A stretch of DNA of 64,000 nt from Enoplolaimus lenunculus (Eukaryota; Nematoda; Enoplea; Enoplida; Thoracostomopsidae): NCBI GenBank assembly GCA_030248215.1, contig JASANG010002488.1:1-64000 (forward strand). The letters run 5' to 3'. Of this stretch, positions 24,901-33,454 are shown in pieces (the first letter of the stretch is position 1; each line of letters starts with the position of its first letter). The translations under genes and the position numbers were made by a program. The notes under the pieces were generated by a model. It searched no databases. It saw nothing but the letters and a program-made list of their open reading frames with translations, and was not told the origin of the DNA.

Positions 24901-26477
24901 CTGTTCACCCGATATGAGCGCTCGAATTTTAACGTTGACGTCGAATCAACATGGGACAAACCGTGTCCCGTCTGCCCCGGTTATAACGTGAACCCCGCAA
25001 TACGTAATCCTAGTTATGTAACTGACTCGGTACTTAGACATTTTCAAAATGGTCATATGATATTGGCAGCGATGTAGGGAATATCATATGATATTGAACG
25101 ACAAAACGTGACCAATACGTGATGTTTTAGCATACAACCACTGTTACAAGTTGCCCAATATATAGAGCGTGACAAAACGTGACCCAGCTGCACCATTTAT
25201 AACGTGAACCCCGCATTATTAATTACTATTTATGGTTTTATCAGTAATTTTGAACCTATGCATTTAGAGATTCCAATTACGGAAATAGACTCCAAATGAT
25301 TCAGACCCAAAATAAGGACCTCGGCTTCTTATTGTTTTTCCTCTTATTCGGGTCACGACAGTGTTGGAAGTTTGTCACTTTTTAGATCATAATCAAAGGA
25401 ACATTTAACTCGGAAACGGGTGGATTACACGTCATCGATGACATTACTTATCGATCAGAACTGTGCGGCCAATCAGAATCCGTGTGTGATTCGGAGACCG
25501 AAAAGCGACCTGAATCCGAATCCGAAGACAGAACTGACACCGATGAAGATCCCGACTCACGTACGTGAACTTTTAACATTTATCCTTTGTAAATTATTTT
25601 TTAAGTTGTTTAACTTTTTATTTTTTCTGTTTGTATTAACTTTTAAATTTAAATTTTTTATGTCTTTTTCATTATTTTTTAATTTTAAACTTTTTATGTT
25701 TTCTTTTGTATTAAATATTTTTTTAAACATTAATCTTTTTAACTTTTGTTTTTGTACCAATTTTTTTAAAACTTTATTACATGAGAAAGCGAAAGAATTT
25801 GTGGCCCGTGTAAAGATCAGGAGCGGAAAGTTTTTCTCTGGGACTGCAATAGAGTAATCTTACGTTTTAGACTATTTTTTTTGTTTGGCTTAGTCTTAGG
25901 CCTAGGCTAAGGAATATGCTTAGTCTTACACTTAGGTTTAGGCTTAGGTTTAGGCTTAGACTTAGGAATAGGCTTACGATACTGTTCCGCCCCTGTTCTT
26001 TGGCCGAATTTACAAATCATAAGGTTCAAATGACACTTGTACACCGCGCGCCGCCTGCCGGCGCGCGGCACAATAAATTTTTATTAAAATTGTTGCACGC
26101 CACACAATAGATTTTTCGTATTTTTAGCAACAAATAGCGGCACGCGGCGGCTTTCGGCACAGTAAAGTATAGCGCAACCATAAGGCTTCATGCCGATTTA
26201 TTGAGCTATGCGAAGAAATACACATAAAAGACCGAATATTTAAAAAATTTTAAATCTCAAATCTCGCTTTATAACAGCGTGTTTGCACTGGCATAAGCAG
26301 TTTTTAAATTGTCAAAAACGGCTTTGAACCAGTTATTTTGGGTCCACACTATAACGATTATATATTTTAGGCTGTGGCCGTTTAGAAAAAATTTGTGGCG
26401 TCGTGAATGAAAAAGGCAGATGCGGCCAAAAATCACACTTTGTCGAACACATGTGCATCCCGTGTGGGTTTTGTTGA
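18935..26477 (+). CDS. Secreted MAM-ShKT domain protein
   Basis: Eight exons join in phase: 18935-19019, 19659-19772, 21348-21389, 22268-22450, 23048-23156, 23889-24060, 25386-25560 and 26371-26477, giving 328 aa. Residues 1-27 form a signal peptide (MLFCYVLVILLPTTLCQ core). Residues about 93-262 fit a MAM domain: an early CDFSGDCEWRN block, NNDVWFVSAPIS in the middle, and the closing GGLHVIDDITYRSELC with the usual I-D-D and final Cys. An acidic Ser/Glu/Asp linker follows. Residues 295-328 are a six-Cys ShKT domain ending CIPCGFC-stop. MAM domains mediate extracellular adhesion or oligomerisation, and ShKT domains occur on many secreted nematode proteins, so the likely role is extracellular or cuticle-associated. 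I recognise no named orthologue. Every intron contains mobile-element sequence. The start was chosen for the signal peptide. Confidence 0.85.
19386..19553. mobile_element. TTAGGC-bearing hAT-type MITE in MAM-ShKT intron 1
   Basis: Two CCTAAG blocks around GGATAAACGT-like spacer sequence. The right end GCCCCTAATCTTTACATGAG matches the family; the left terminus is lost. A further degenerate fragment lies at about 19236-19290. Confidence 0.6.
20020..20232. mobile_element. Long inverted-repeat MITE (ATTCTCAAATG family)
   Basis: The left arm ATTCTCAAATGCATGTAGCA mirrors the right arm TAGGTGCTACACACATTTGA. Matching runs over about 45 bp through CACCAGTTAGTAATAGG on the left and CCTATCACCAACTGATAATA on the right. 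A related copy lies at 45893-46092. A GATAGGTGCTGCACACA fragment near 19888 suggests another partial copy. The superfamily is unclear because no target duplication is evident. Confidence 0.6.
20480..20642. mobile_element. GTAGCCA-ended MITE copy 1
   Basis: Left GATCCGTAGCCAAGGG, right GCTGGCTACCGGCC, with the shared interior motifs CTCAGCCCCCC, TTTTCAACCTTGCTTGTAAG and CTAGCAAGG. No clear 8-bp duplication at this copy. Confidence 0.7.
20769..21199. mobile_element. Mariner-type MITE copy 3, in MAM-ShKT intron 2
   Basis: Ends CTGTAGTGACCCGAATAAG and ..CTTATTCGGGTCACTACAG, flanked by TA; 431 bp. Confidence 0.9.
21406..21919. mobile_element. GGTTCACGT-ended element with TACCCATATGGGTA palindromes
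   Basis: An inverted repeat of about 40 bp: left GGGTTCACGTTACC then GTGTGCTTGGAACCTGTT, and the right end mirrors it through AACAGGTACCAAGCGCACAA to GTGAACCCCGCA. The interior has four dispersed copies of the palindrome TACCCATATGGGTA or one-base variants, near 21509, 21550, 21763 and 21826. The terminal motif is the one used by the CATATG-palindrome elements at 24323, 28304 and 35611, although the interior differs. It starts 17 bp after the donor of MAM-ShKT exon 3. Confidence 0.7.
22536..22696. mobile_element. GTAGCCA-ended MITE copy 2, exact 8-bp duplication
   Basis: Flanked by ATTTAAGC on both sides (22528-22535 and 22697-22704), which indicates a hAT-type element. Left GGGTCCGTAGCCAAGGG, right GAGCTAGCTACGTTTCTGT. 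It lies in MAM-ShKT intron 4. Confidence 0.8.
23261..23408. mobile_element. TTAGGC-bearing hAT-type MITE in MAM-ShKT intron 5
   Basis: The left GGCCGTTGTATACAACAGGG belongs to the GGCCCATGTATAGAACAGGG subfamily; the right reads CCGCCCCTGATGTTTACATG. It contains CCTAAG blocks. Confidence 0.7.
23594..23795. mobile_element. GAGTCGAATTCGACTC MITE copy 1
   Basis: It contains TCCGAAATAGCCTCTACGGG and repeated GAGTCGAATT/AATTCGACTC half-palindromes. The right border near GTCCACTG is approximate. Related copies lie at 26578-26747 and 37584-37762. Confidence 0.6.
24062..24225 (+). repeat. 82-bp tandem duplication starting at a splice donor
   Basis: 24062-24143 and 24144-24225 are two diverged copies sharing CGCATTTTTCTTCTC-like and AACCAAGGA motifs. 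The first copy begins one base into the GTATGG donor of MAM-ShKT exon 6; the second begins TATAGCGAG. Confidence 0.6.
24323..24999. mobile_element. TGCGGGG-ended element with CATATG palindromes
   Basis: Ends TGCGGGGTTCACGTTATAAC and exact complement, flanked by ATA on both sides (24320-24322 and 25000-25002). The interior holds about seven copies of the palindrome AATATCATATGATATT or near variants, plus GGGACACGTTTTGTCCC next to the end. It is inserted into an older element of the same family, whose remnants flank it: 24290-24322, and 25000-25215 with end GTGAACCCCGCA followed by TTA. The three-base duplication (ATA here, TTA at 35611) would suit a PIF/Harbinger-like origin, but that is inference. 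Confidence 0.75.
25000..25215. mobile_element. Right part of the outer TGCGGGG-ended element
   Basis: It resumes with TACGTAATCC after the inner insertion and aligns with 36300-36530 of the copy at 35611, ending ATAACGTGAACCCCGCA then TTA. Confidence 0.65.
25258..25362. mobile_element. Mariner-type MITE fragment
   Basis: Only the right quarter remains, ending CTTATTCGGGTCACGACAG, just upstream of MAM-ShKT exon 7. Confidence 0.6.
25803..26005. mobile_element. TTAGGC-bearing hAT-type MITE in MAM-ShKT intron 7
   Basis: Left GGCCCGTGTAAAGATCAGG, right CGCCCCTGTTCTTTGGCC; flanks GAATTTGT and GAATTTAC match at 6 of 8 bases. It contains TTAGGC blocks. Confidence 0.75.
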
Positions 26478-26577
26478 AATGAAAATACATTGTATTTAAA
26501 ACATGTTGTACAAAATTAATTTTGCTTAAGTTTTAAGTTCAACAGAACCGCTATCATAAAAACGCATTTTAAATATA

Positions 26578-26747
26578 GTTATGGTGAGACAAATCGACTC
26601 ACTCCGAAATAGGCTCTACGGGACAACACAAATTGAGTCTAATTTCGAACGTTTGACTCTGGTGGAGTCGAATTTGACTCAGTTTGCGTAGTCCAGTAGA
26701 GCCTATTTCGGAGAAAGTCTATTTGACTCACCATTATTGGCAGTGTA
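26578..26747. mobile_element. GAGTCGAATTCGACTC MITE copy 2
   Basis: TCCGAAATAGGCTCTACGGG on the left is mirrored by AGAGCCTATTTCGGA on the right; the right end CACCATTATTGGCAGTG matches the 37762 copy. Confidence 0.65.
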
Positions 26748-27008
26748 AGAACAATTGTCGACAGAGCCATTTCACGGGTCAGAGCCGCGTTGGGATGTTG
26801 TAAGGAGACGTTAGGTTTTATTTTATCACGCATGACATGAAGTCCCCGTTTGAAAACTGTATAACGGTTATACCACTTGCTAAAATCCTGGCCAATGCCA
26901 ACGATTGGGATACAAATTATACTGAAACATTTTGTCAAATTCACAAATACCTAGTAAAAATGTTTTAAAGGTGAAAAATAATTGAAAGCAAAATAAGCTT
27001 AAATCTAA

Positions 27009-27085
27009 CAGCAGCGCCACGCCCGTAGCAAAAGGGGCGCAGGGAAGGCTCAGCCCCCCCCCTTTGGCTACGGACGTGGCGCTGG
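27009..27085. mobile_element. Tiny foldback element
   Basis: CAGCGCCACGCCCGTAGC is mirrored by GGCTACGGACGTGGCGCTG about 40 bp away. The enclosed AAGGCTCAGCCCCC and the adjoining 27100-27213 (TTTTCAACCTTGCTTGTAAG) are from the GTAGCCA-ended family, so this is a short relative or deletion form of it. Confidence 0.55.
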
Positions 27086-27565
27086 CGTTATGCTTAAGCA
27101 TATTAGGGCTCAGCCCCTCTGGAAGAAATTTTGGCCCCTAGAAAATTTTCAACCTTGCTTGTAAGTCGTCCAATATCATTGTATGCCCCTCCTGGTGATC
27201 TGGCTACTGGCCTGAGCAGCGGTGCACAGGAAAGTTTCAAGCAAATCCGTAGGCCTTGGGAGTTTGTAGGTTTAGGCTTACACTTAAGCTTTATTGTCTT
27301 TAGCTTTTAATAAGTTTAGACTAACGGTTAGGCGTAGGCTTAGGAACTGCGGTTTTGGTATACTTTTGTTGTCCATGTCTCAAATGGCTTGAGTATGTAA
27401 TGTATATATAGTGTATTTATATTTAGTACACTCTAAAATAAACATACATTCCCGGTTACAAAAAGTGCAAACTACAGAGATCATATTTTCGTTCCGGTCA
27501 GGGTTGATCTGTAAGTTTAAATTGCTTAAAACAACGACGTTTATATCCGGTTTCGCTGAAAAAGC

Positions 27566-27744
27566 GGCCCATGTAAAAATCGTGTTCGGAACGTTTTTGT
27601 GCGCGACTGCAATAGCGTAAGCTTAAGCTTTAGATTATTTTTTTGCTTAGGAGAAGTCTTGGGTATAGGCTTATCCTTACGCGTAGGCATAGACTTAGGC
27701 TTCGAGTTATGAATATATTGATATACTACTGTTACGGCGCTGTA
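27566..27744. mobile_element. TTAGGC-bearing hAT-type MITE, degenerate
   Basis: Left GGCCCATGTAAAAATCGTG and degenerate TTAGGC blocks. The right end fades at GTTACGGCGCTGT. Another scattered TTAGG-like patch lies at 27254-27350. Confidence 0.55.
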
Positions 27745-28303
27745 ATTGACTCAAAGTGCTATGTGTTTCAAAAGAGCAATTTTCCCCAACATTATGACAC
27801 TTTTATTTTGCAAAACTAATTGTTAAATGTCGATTCCGCATCATTATTTTTACGACTTGAGAATTTCGTGTTAATCTTTCACCGTATCAAAATGTTCGAA
27901 TATGTATCCGAAAAGAAATGTAATATTAGCTCATTGTTTCGTATGGTAAAAAGAAAAGCTTCTAAATTTTTAAGAAAAATCAATCGAATTCAACGTTGCA
28001 AAACAGAAATTTTCTCTGAACTTAAAATATGAGAATTTGTCGAAATATTAAAAAAATAAGAACAATCTGATATTGGCGGTCCCAGAAGATTTTAAGGGAA
28101 AAGGGGCGGGTTTTAGATTTTATTTTTAATATTTTAGACCATGTAATAAAATAACATTTGTTTTAGAAATCTAAATGTTTGTGAAAAAATTTGGGACCAA
28201 GTGACCACCCCTGCAATGTAATAAATACTATGAGTATGCGTAGCTAATTGGATTTTAGAAAAACACGATCGTTGCCTAGATTCAGATTCACCAAAGTATG
28301 ACT

Positions 28304-29410
28304 TGCGTGGTTCACGTTATAACTGGGGCAGCAGGAAACAAGTTTTATCCTTATTATAATAGCGAGTAACATTTTGTCTGCTCGTTGATCTTTTATCAAG
28401 TTCAAAAAATTTGAATTGCCTGCTATCCTTATGTGACATTTACTGTTTGCACTGCAATATCATTTGACCATCAAAAAATTGTCTTTCAGTATACTATGAT
28501 ATGTTTGAAAATTTCTGCAACTTTGTGGATAAACCAACTTTATTGTCCTGCAGAATGCCATGTGATACTAGATTTTGAAATTTGAATTATTTGTTCTTTG
28601 AGTATTTCGAGAAAATTTTCGCCAGAAACAGAAACGTACTGTAATGACCTGAACAAGAGGGGGACTGATATTTATTAGGCCGCTCCAGAGGACACACCCC
28701 CTTGTTCTTCGGTTACGGACTGTTATTTATTTGCAACCAGCCCTGCGCCACACTTCCTTACAGATACATCCGGTATTGCAATTATCCGTTGAATTAAACG
28801 GTTTTCACCTTGCATTAAAAGCTTGAGCGATAATGCAGAGTTACACTTAGGAATGTACTTTCAAAATTAAAGTAAGCTTTAAAGTTTCAAACTCAAATTA
28901 TTTCATCCTTGAGTTATTTATGCGCTACAGTTAGGGATAATTGACATTTATGGACTCTAATTAGGGTTTAGGGACTCTATACGCTTACGGACTCTTATTA
29001 GGGATACGGATTCCTATTGATTGGAACTCAAAATGAGGACCCCCTCTTATTCGGGTCAATACAGTAGAAGTTAATTCAGCATTCGAAATCATTTAATGTA
29101 GCATGAATCTAACTTTTTACAATTTTATTAATGAGCACAAATTGTCTTGCATAGTATCAGATGATATTTAGTTGAATTCCAAAATATCATTTTTGTACTC
29201 GAATAAATGTTCCATGTTATAAAATATTACACATAGCACTTTGTATACTATGATCACTTAATATCAGTGATTTGTAAGCTAATATCATGCGGCATTTACA
29301 TTTTGCCACAATACCCGCTATTTAATAGATCGCAACAATTTATGTTGCCGTCAAATCACCATGCGGCATAACGTGTTCCAGGCTGCCCCAGTTATAACGT
29401 GAACACTGCA
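28304..29410. mobile_element. TGCGTGG-ended CATATG element, interrupted
   Basis: Left GGTTCACGTTATAACTGGGG, right CAGTTATAACGTGAACACTG. The palindromes are mostly decayed. A mariner-type MITE (28639-29064) is inserted in the middle, so this element is older than that insertion. Confidence 0.65.
28639..29064. mobile_element. Mariner-type MITE copy 4, nested
   Basis: Ends CTGTAATGACCTGAACAAG and ..TTCGGGTCAATACAG, flanked by TA; 426 bp, nested inside the element at 28304-29410. Confidence 0.85.
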
Positions 29411-29683
29411 TAAGCACGCTGCATTCAGCGGCGTACCTAAATATAGGAATATGAGGGACATAGAAATTTCTGAAAAGACAGAGAAGGTACCGTGAAAACA
29501 ATAAGTTGTTGCTTGCTGCGCTTGCACGCAAAAAATACATTTATACGAGGATACGTGGATTATGCCCTCCGAAAATGAAATCCTGGATACACGAGTGCGT
29601 GCCTTGCGTTGCTAAAAGTCAGTCAACTAAATTTTCAAACGTTCTTGCGACTGTGAAAGGGAGTCGAGCTCTACAGATTGGTT

Positions 29684-29897
29684 GGCCCACGTATTGAACA
29701 GCACCGGATTGTTTTCCTGCGGGGCTGTAATAGAGTCAGCTCAAGCTTTAGACTAACTGTTTTGCTTAGACTTAGGCTTAGACTTAGGCTTAGGCTTAGC
29801 AAAAGGCTCATCCTTACGCTTAAGCTTAGGCTTAGGCTTAGGCTTAAGCTTAAGAATATGCTTATACTACTGTTCCGGCCCTGTTCCATACACGGGC
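29684..29897. mobile_element. TTAGGC-bearing hAT-type MITE, 7/8-bp duplication
   Basis: Left GGCCCACGTATTGAACAG, right CCCTGTTCCATACACGGGC; flanks GATTGGTT (29676-29683) and AATTGGTT (29898-29905). It has two TTAGGC blocks, among the longest in the window. Open frames of 72-79 codons through the arrays are repeat artefacts. Confidence 0.85.
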
Positions 29898-30236
29898 AAT
29901 TGGTTTTGCGTTGTTAAGTGTGAAAACAAATTTAAATTTTAAACATCAAAGTTTTTAAAATAAATGCCGCTTTACAATCGAGCTATCTATAATTGCAGGG
30001 TGATATCTAGATACGCAAATTTTGGATGCTTTGCGGTAAACCACTATGACAAACGTACGAAATTTATGTAAAGAGCGATATATAGTCAAAATTGGAGTTA
30101 AGTCAAGTTTCTGCAACTCAAATAATATTCTTGATCAGCAAAAAAGTTGGCAAAAATTTAGCTTTGCTAGTATTTGCTGCAAAAACAGAGCTGCAACGAC
30201 TGACTATTCGTTTATACAGCAGTCTAAAAGAACATA

Positions 30237-30681
30237 TTGTATTGACCCGAATAAGAGGGGGTGGGGTAATAAGAGGGGGTCAAAATTTTGAGTCCCGATC
30301 AATAGGAGTCCGTATCCCAAATAAAAGTCCGTAAGCGGATAGAGTACTTAAACCTTAATTAGAGTCCCTAAATGTCAATTAATCCTGATTGTTTCTAATA
30401 AATGACTCCAGGACCAAATAATTTAAGTTCGAAACTATAAAGCTTACTTAAATTTGGAAAGTACATTCCTAAGTATATCTTTGAATTATCGCTCAAGCTA
30501 TTGACATATGACAAATAAACGTTTAATTCAACGGATAATTGCAGTACCGGATATATATCAGTAATGAAGGTCGGCGGAGCGTGGGTTAAAAATAAATAAC
30601 AGTCCGTAACCGAATAACAAGGGGGGTCCCTCTGGAGAGGCCAAATAAATATCAGTCCCCCTCTTATTCGGGTAAATACAG
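30237..30681. mobile_element. Mariner-type MITE copy 5
   Basis: Left TTGTATTGACCCGAATAAG, right ..ATTCGGGTAAATACAG, flanked by TA. It lies head to tail with copy 6, sharing only a TA between them. Confidence 0.85.
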
Positions 30682-30777
30682 TACTATAGCGACCCGAATA
30701 AAAGGGGTGGGTAATAAGAGGGGGTCCCCATTTTTTAGTCCCAATCAATAGAAGTCCGTATCCCTAATAAGAGTACG

Positions 30778-31471
30778 GGCCCATGTTACTATAAAGGCCG
30801 TCCCAATTTCCCGGGACACAAATATACCCTGAGTGCACACTTATGCGCTCCTGTTTACATATGCACAGGCAGATATTTACGTAGGCTGTCCCAACTGTCC
30901 CATCTGTCCAAACTGTCCCATCTGTCCCAACTGTGACATTTGTCCCATCTGTCCCATAGTCCAAACTGTCCCATCTGTCCCAACTGTCCCGTCTGTCCCA
31001 TCTGTTCCACTGTCCCATCTGTCCCATCTGTCCAATCTGTCCCAACTGTCCCGCTGTCCCATCTGTCCCATCTGTCCCATCTGTCTCATCTGTCCCAACT
31101 GTCCCATCTGTGCCATCTGTTCCTACTGTCCCATCTGTCCCAACTGTCCTATCTGTCCCAACTGTCCCATCTGTCCCAACTGTCCCATCTGTCCCGCTGT
31201 CCCAACTGTCCCATCTGTCCCAACTCTCCCATCTGTCCCAACTGCCCCATGTGTCCCATCTGCCCCAACTGTCCCATCTATCCCAACTGTCCCATCTATC
31301 CCAACTGTCCCATCTGTCCCATCTGTCCCAACTCCCATCTGTACTCTGTCCCATCTGTCCCACTGTCTCATCTGTTGCAACTGTCCCGCTGTCCCAATTA
31401 TATTTTTTTGAATGTACTCCTGGTGCATTTCTGTCCCGGGAAGAGGGACGGCCTTTAAAGTAACATTGGCC
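30778..31471. mobile_element. hAT-type MITE carrying a 9-bp minisatellite
   Basis: Ends GGCCCATGTTACTATAAAGG and the complement of GGCCAATGTTACTTTAAAGG, continuing inward as GGCCGTCCC..CCCGGGACA on both sides. Flanked by the exact 8-bp repeat AGAGTACG (30770-30777 and 31472-31479). The interior is an array from about 30890 to 31395 of CTGTCCCAT and CTGTCCCAA, often alternating as an 18-bp pair. The ends are those of the TTAGGC family; only the interior differs. The 9-bp period leaves open frames up to 199 codons on both strands. Confidence 0.85.
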
Positions 31472-31624
31472 AGAGTACGTAAGCGGATAGAGTCCCTAAA
31501 CCCCAATTAGAGTCAAGAAATGTCAATTATCCCTAATTGTAGCGCACAAATGACTCCAGGACCAAATAAAGTTCACTTCAAAACTTTAAAGCGTACTTAA
31601 GTTTTGAAAGTACATTCCTAAGTA

Positions 31625-32580
31625 CCAGTCGTAGTGGGACTACATTTATTGAGCGACGCTCGAACACACGCAAGCAATTAAGGTAATATACAAATTAGTT
31701 ATTAGCTAACTATTCATTTATCGGTTTTGGAGGTTTGTAAGCAATTTCCTCAGATTTCTCACACCCAAAAACCCTTGAGCCACCCTAATAATTTTTGGAA
31801 TAATTTAAAAAGTCCTAATTTTGTCATGTTAATTAAGGTAATATGCAAATTAGCTATTAGCTAGCTATTCAATTATCGGTTTTGAAGGTTTGTAAACAAT
31901 TTATTCAGATTCCTCGCATCCAAAAACCTTCAGTAAACCCTAATAATTACTGAAATAATTTAAAAAGTCCTAGTTTTGCCTTGTCAATTAAGCTAATATG
32001 CAAATTAGCTATTAGCTAACTATTCAATTATCAGTTTTGGATGTTTTTAAACTATTTATTCAAATTCCTCGCACCTAAAATCCCTTTAGTTCTGAAATTA
32101 TATTGCTTTTAACTTTAATAATTAGTGAAATATTGTAAAAAGTCCTAATTTAGGCTTATAAACTATGCTAATATGCAAATTAACTATTAGCTAACTGCTC
32201 AATTTATCGGTTTTGGATGTTTGTAAACAGTCTACGCAGATTCCTGGCACCCAAGAGCCCTTTAATGCTAAAATTAGATTGCTTCTAACTGTAATAATTA
32301 GTGAAATATTGTGGAAAGTCCTAATTTAGGCTTAATTAATTATGCAAATTAGCCTGTAGCTAATAAACGGCTTAAAATTTTAAAACCCTAATGCGAGGTT
32401 AACACCCCAGGATAATTGGCTTTCAAACAAAAAAAGTTTATTAAAATCGGTTCAGCCGTTCCTGAGATTCTTTTCGGACGGACAGACGGACGGACGGACA
32501 TCCACCTTTCGACCCCCAAGTACAAAACATAAAACCCTTCGCGAAACTCCGAGCTTCGCTCGGAGTTTCGCTTCGCTCAA
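31625..32580 (+). mobile_element. Helitron-like element with tandem monomers
   Basis: It is inserted between A and T of AAGTA/TAACC with no duplication, judged against intact copies of the host MITE. A hairpin with perfect 14-bp arms GCGAAACTCCGAGC and a 3-base loop lies at 32541-32571, nine bases before the 3' end TTCGCTCAA. About four and a half diverged monomers (roughly 150-175 bp, each with AATTAGCTATTAGCTAACTA) fill 31675-32360, followed by a GACGGACGGACGGACA tract. Insertion between A and T with a terminal hairpin fits Helitrons; the ends are not canonical (3' CTCAA, not CTRR), so it may be a Helitron-like relative. It has no coding sequence. Confidence 0.6.
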
Positions 32581-32642
32581 TAACCTTGAATTATCGCTCA
32601 AGCAATTGACACAAGACAAATAAACGTTTAATTCAACGGATA

Positions 32643-33078
32643 CTGTAGTGACCCGATTATGAGGGGGGACTGATATTTATTTGGCCTCTCGGATACCCCC
32701 TTGTTATTCGGTTACGGACTGTAATTTATTTTAACTCACTCTCCGCCGACCTTCGTTACTGATACATATCCGGTACTGCAATTATCCGTTGAATTAAATG
32801 TTTATTTGTCTTGTGTCAATAACTTGAGCGATAATACAAGGTTATACTTAGGAATGTACTTTCAAAATTTAAGTACGCTTTAATGTTTCGAACTCAAATT
32901 ATTTGATCCTGGATCATTTATGCGCTACAATTGGGGTTAATTGACGTTTATGAACTCTAATTAGGGTTTAGTGACTCTATCCGCTTACGGACTCCTATTA
33001 GGGATACGGACTCCAATTGATTCGGACTCAAAATGGGGACCCCCTCTTATTACCCCCCTCTTATTGGGGTCACTACAG
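32643..33078. mobile_element. Mariner-type MITE copy 7, inserted into copy 6
   Basis: Ends CTGTAGTGACCCGATTATG and ..GGGGTCACTACAG with TA duplicated from GGATAGTTGC of the host copy; 436 bp. This is a self-insertion of the family. Confidence 0.9.
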
Positions 33079-33263
33079 TAGTTGCAGTACCGGATATATA
33101 TCAGTAACGAAGGGTGGTGGATCGTGGGTTAAACTAAATAACAGTCCGCAACCGAATAACAAGGGTACCCTATGGAGAAGCCAAATCAATATCAGTCATC
33201 CCCCTCTTATTCGGGTCACTACAGTATATCTTTATGGCAGCCATTTTCTTAACATACGTAGCG

Positions 33264-33454
33264 GAGCCCCACGTATAGAACAGGGCCGGAACAGTAGTAT
33301 AAGCATATTCCTAAGCCTAAGCCTAAGCGTATGGATGAGATTATTCCTAAGCCTAAGCCTAAGCCTACGCCTAAGCAAAAAATAGTCTAAAGCTTAAACT
33401 GGCTCTATTATAGCCCCTCCGGAAAACGATCCAGCCCTGTTCTATACATGGGAC
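33264..33454. mobile_element. TTAGGC-bearing hAT-type MITE
   Basis: Left CCCCACGTATAGAACAGGG, right CCCTGTTCTATACATGGG. It has two clean CCTAAG arrays separated by GCGTATGGATGAG. No target duplication is visible. The ends are among the best preserved of the family. Confidence 0.8.

Larger units (their letters stand above)
30684..33224. mobile_element. Mariner-type MITE copy 6, split by three insertions
   Basis: The element starts CTATAGCGACCCGAATAA and ends TTCGGGTCACTACAG with TA outside. Its own sequence is 30684-30777, 31480-31624, 32581-32640 and 33081-33224 (plus duplicated target bases). Between these sit a hAT-type element (30778-31471), a Helitron-like element (31625-32580) and a second mariner-type MITE (32643-33078). 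Comparison with uninterrupted copies shows each junction to the base. Confidence 0.85.

Noticed and set aside
27820-28032. A 70-codon Lys/Arg-rich frame
   Set aside because: No splice partners, no domain, and composition expected of AT-rich DNA.
29671-29917. Frames of 72 and 79 codons with Leu/Ser or Arg/Leu repeats
   Set aside because: They are translations of TTAGGC arrays inside a MITE. The same holds for the frames at 50209-50574 and 52508-52783.
30764-31411. Open frames of up to 199 codons on both strands
   Set aside because: They exist only because the 9-bp CTGTCCCAW repeat is a multiple of three; the products are simple repeats on either strand.
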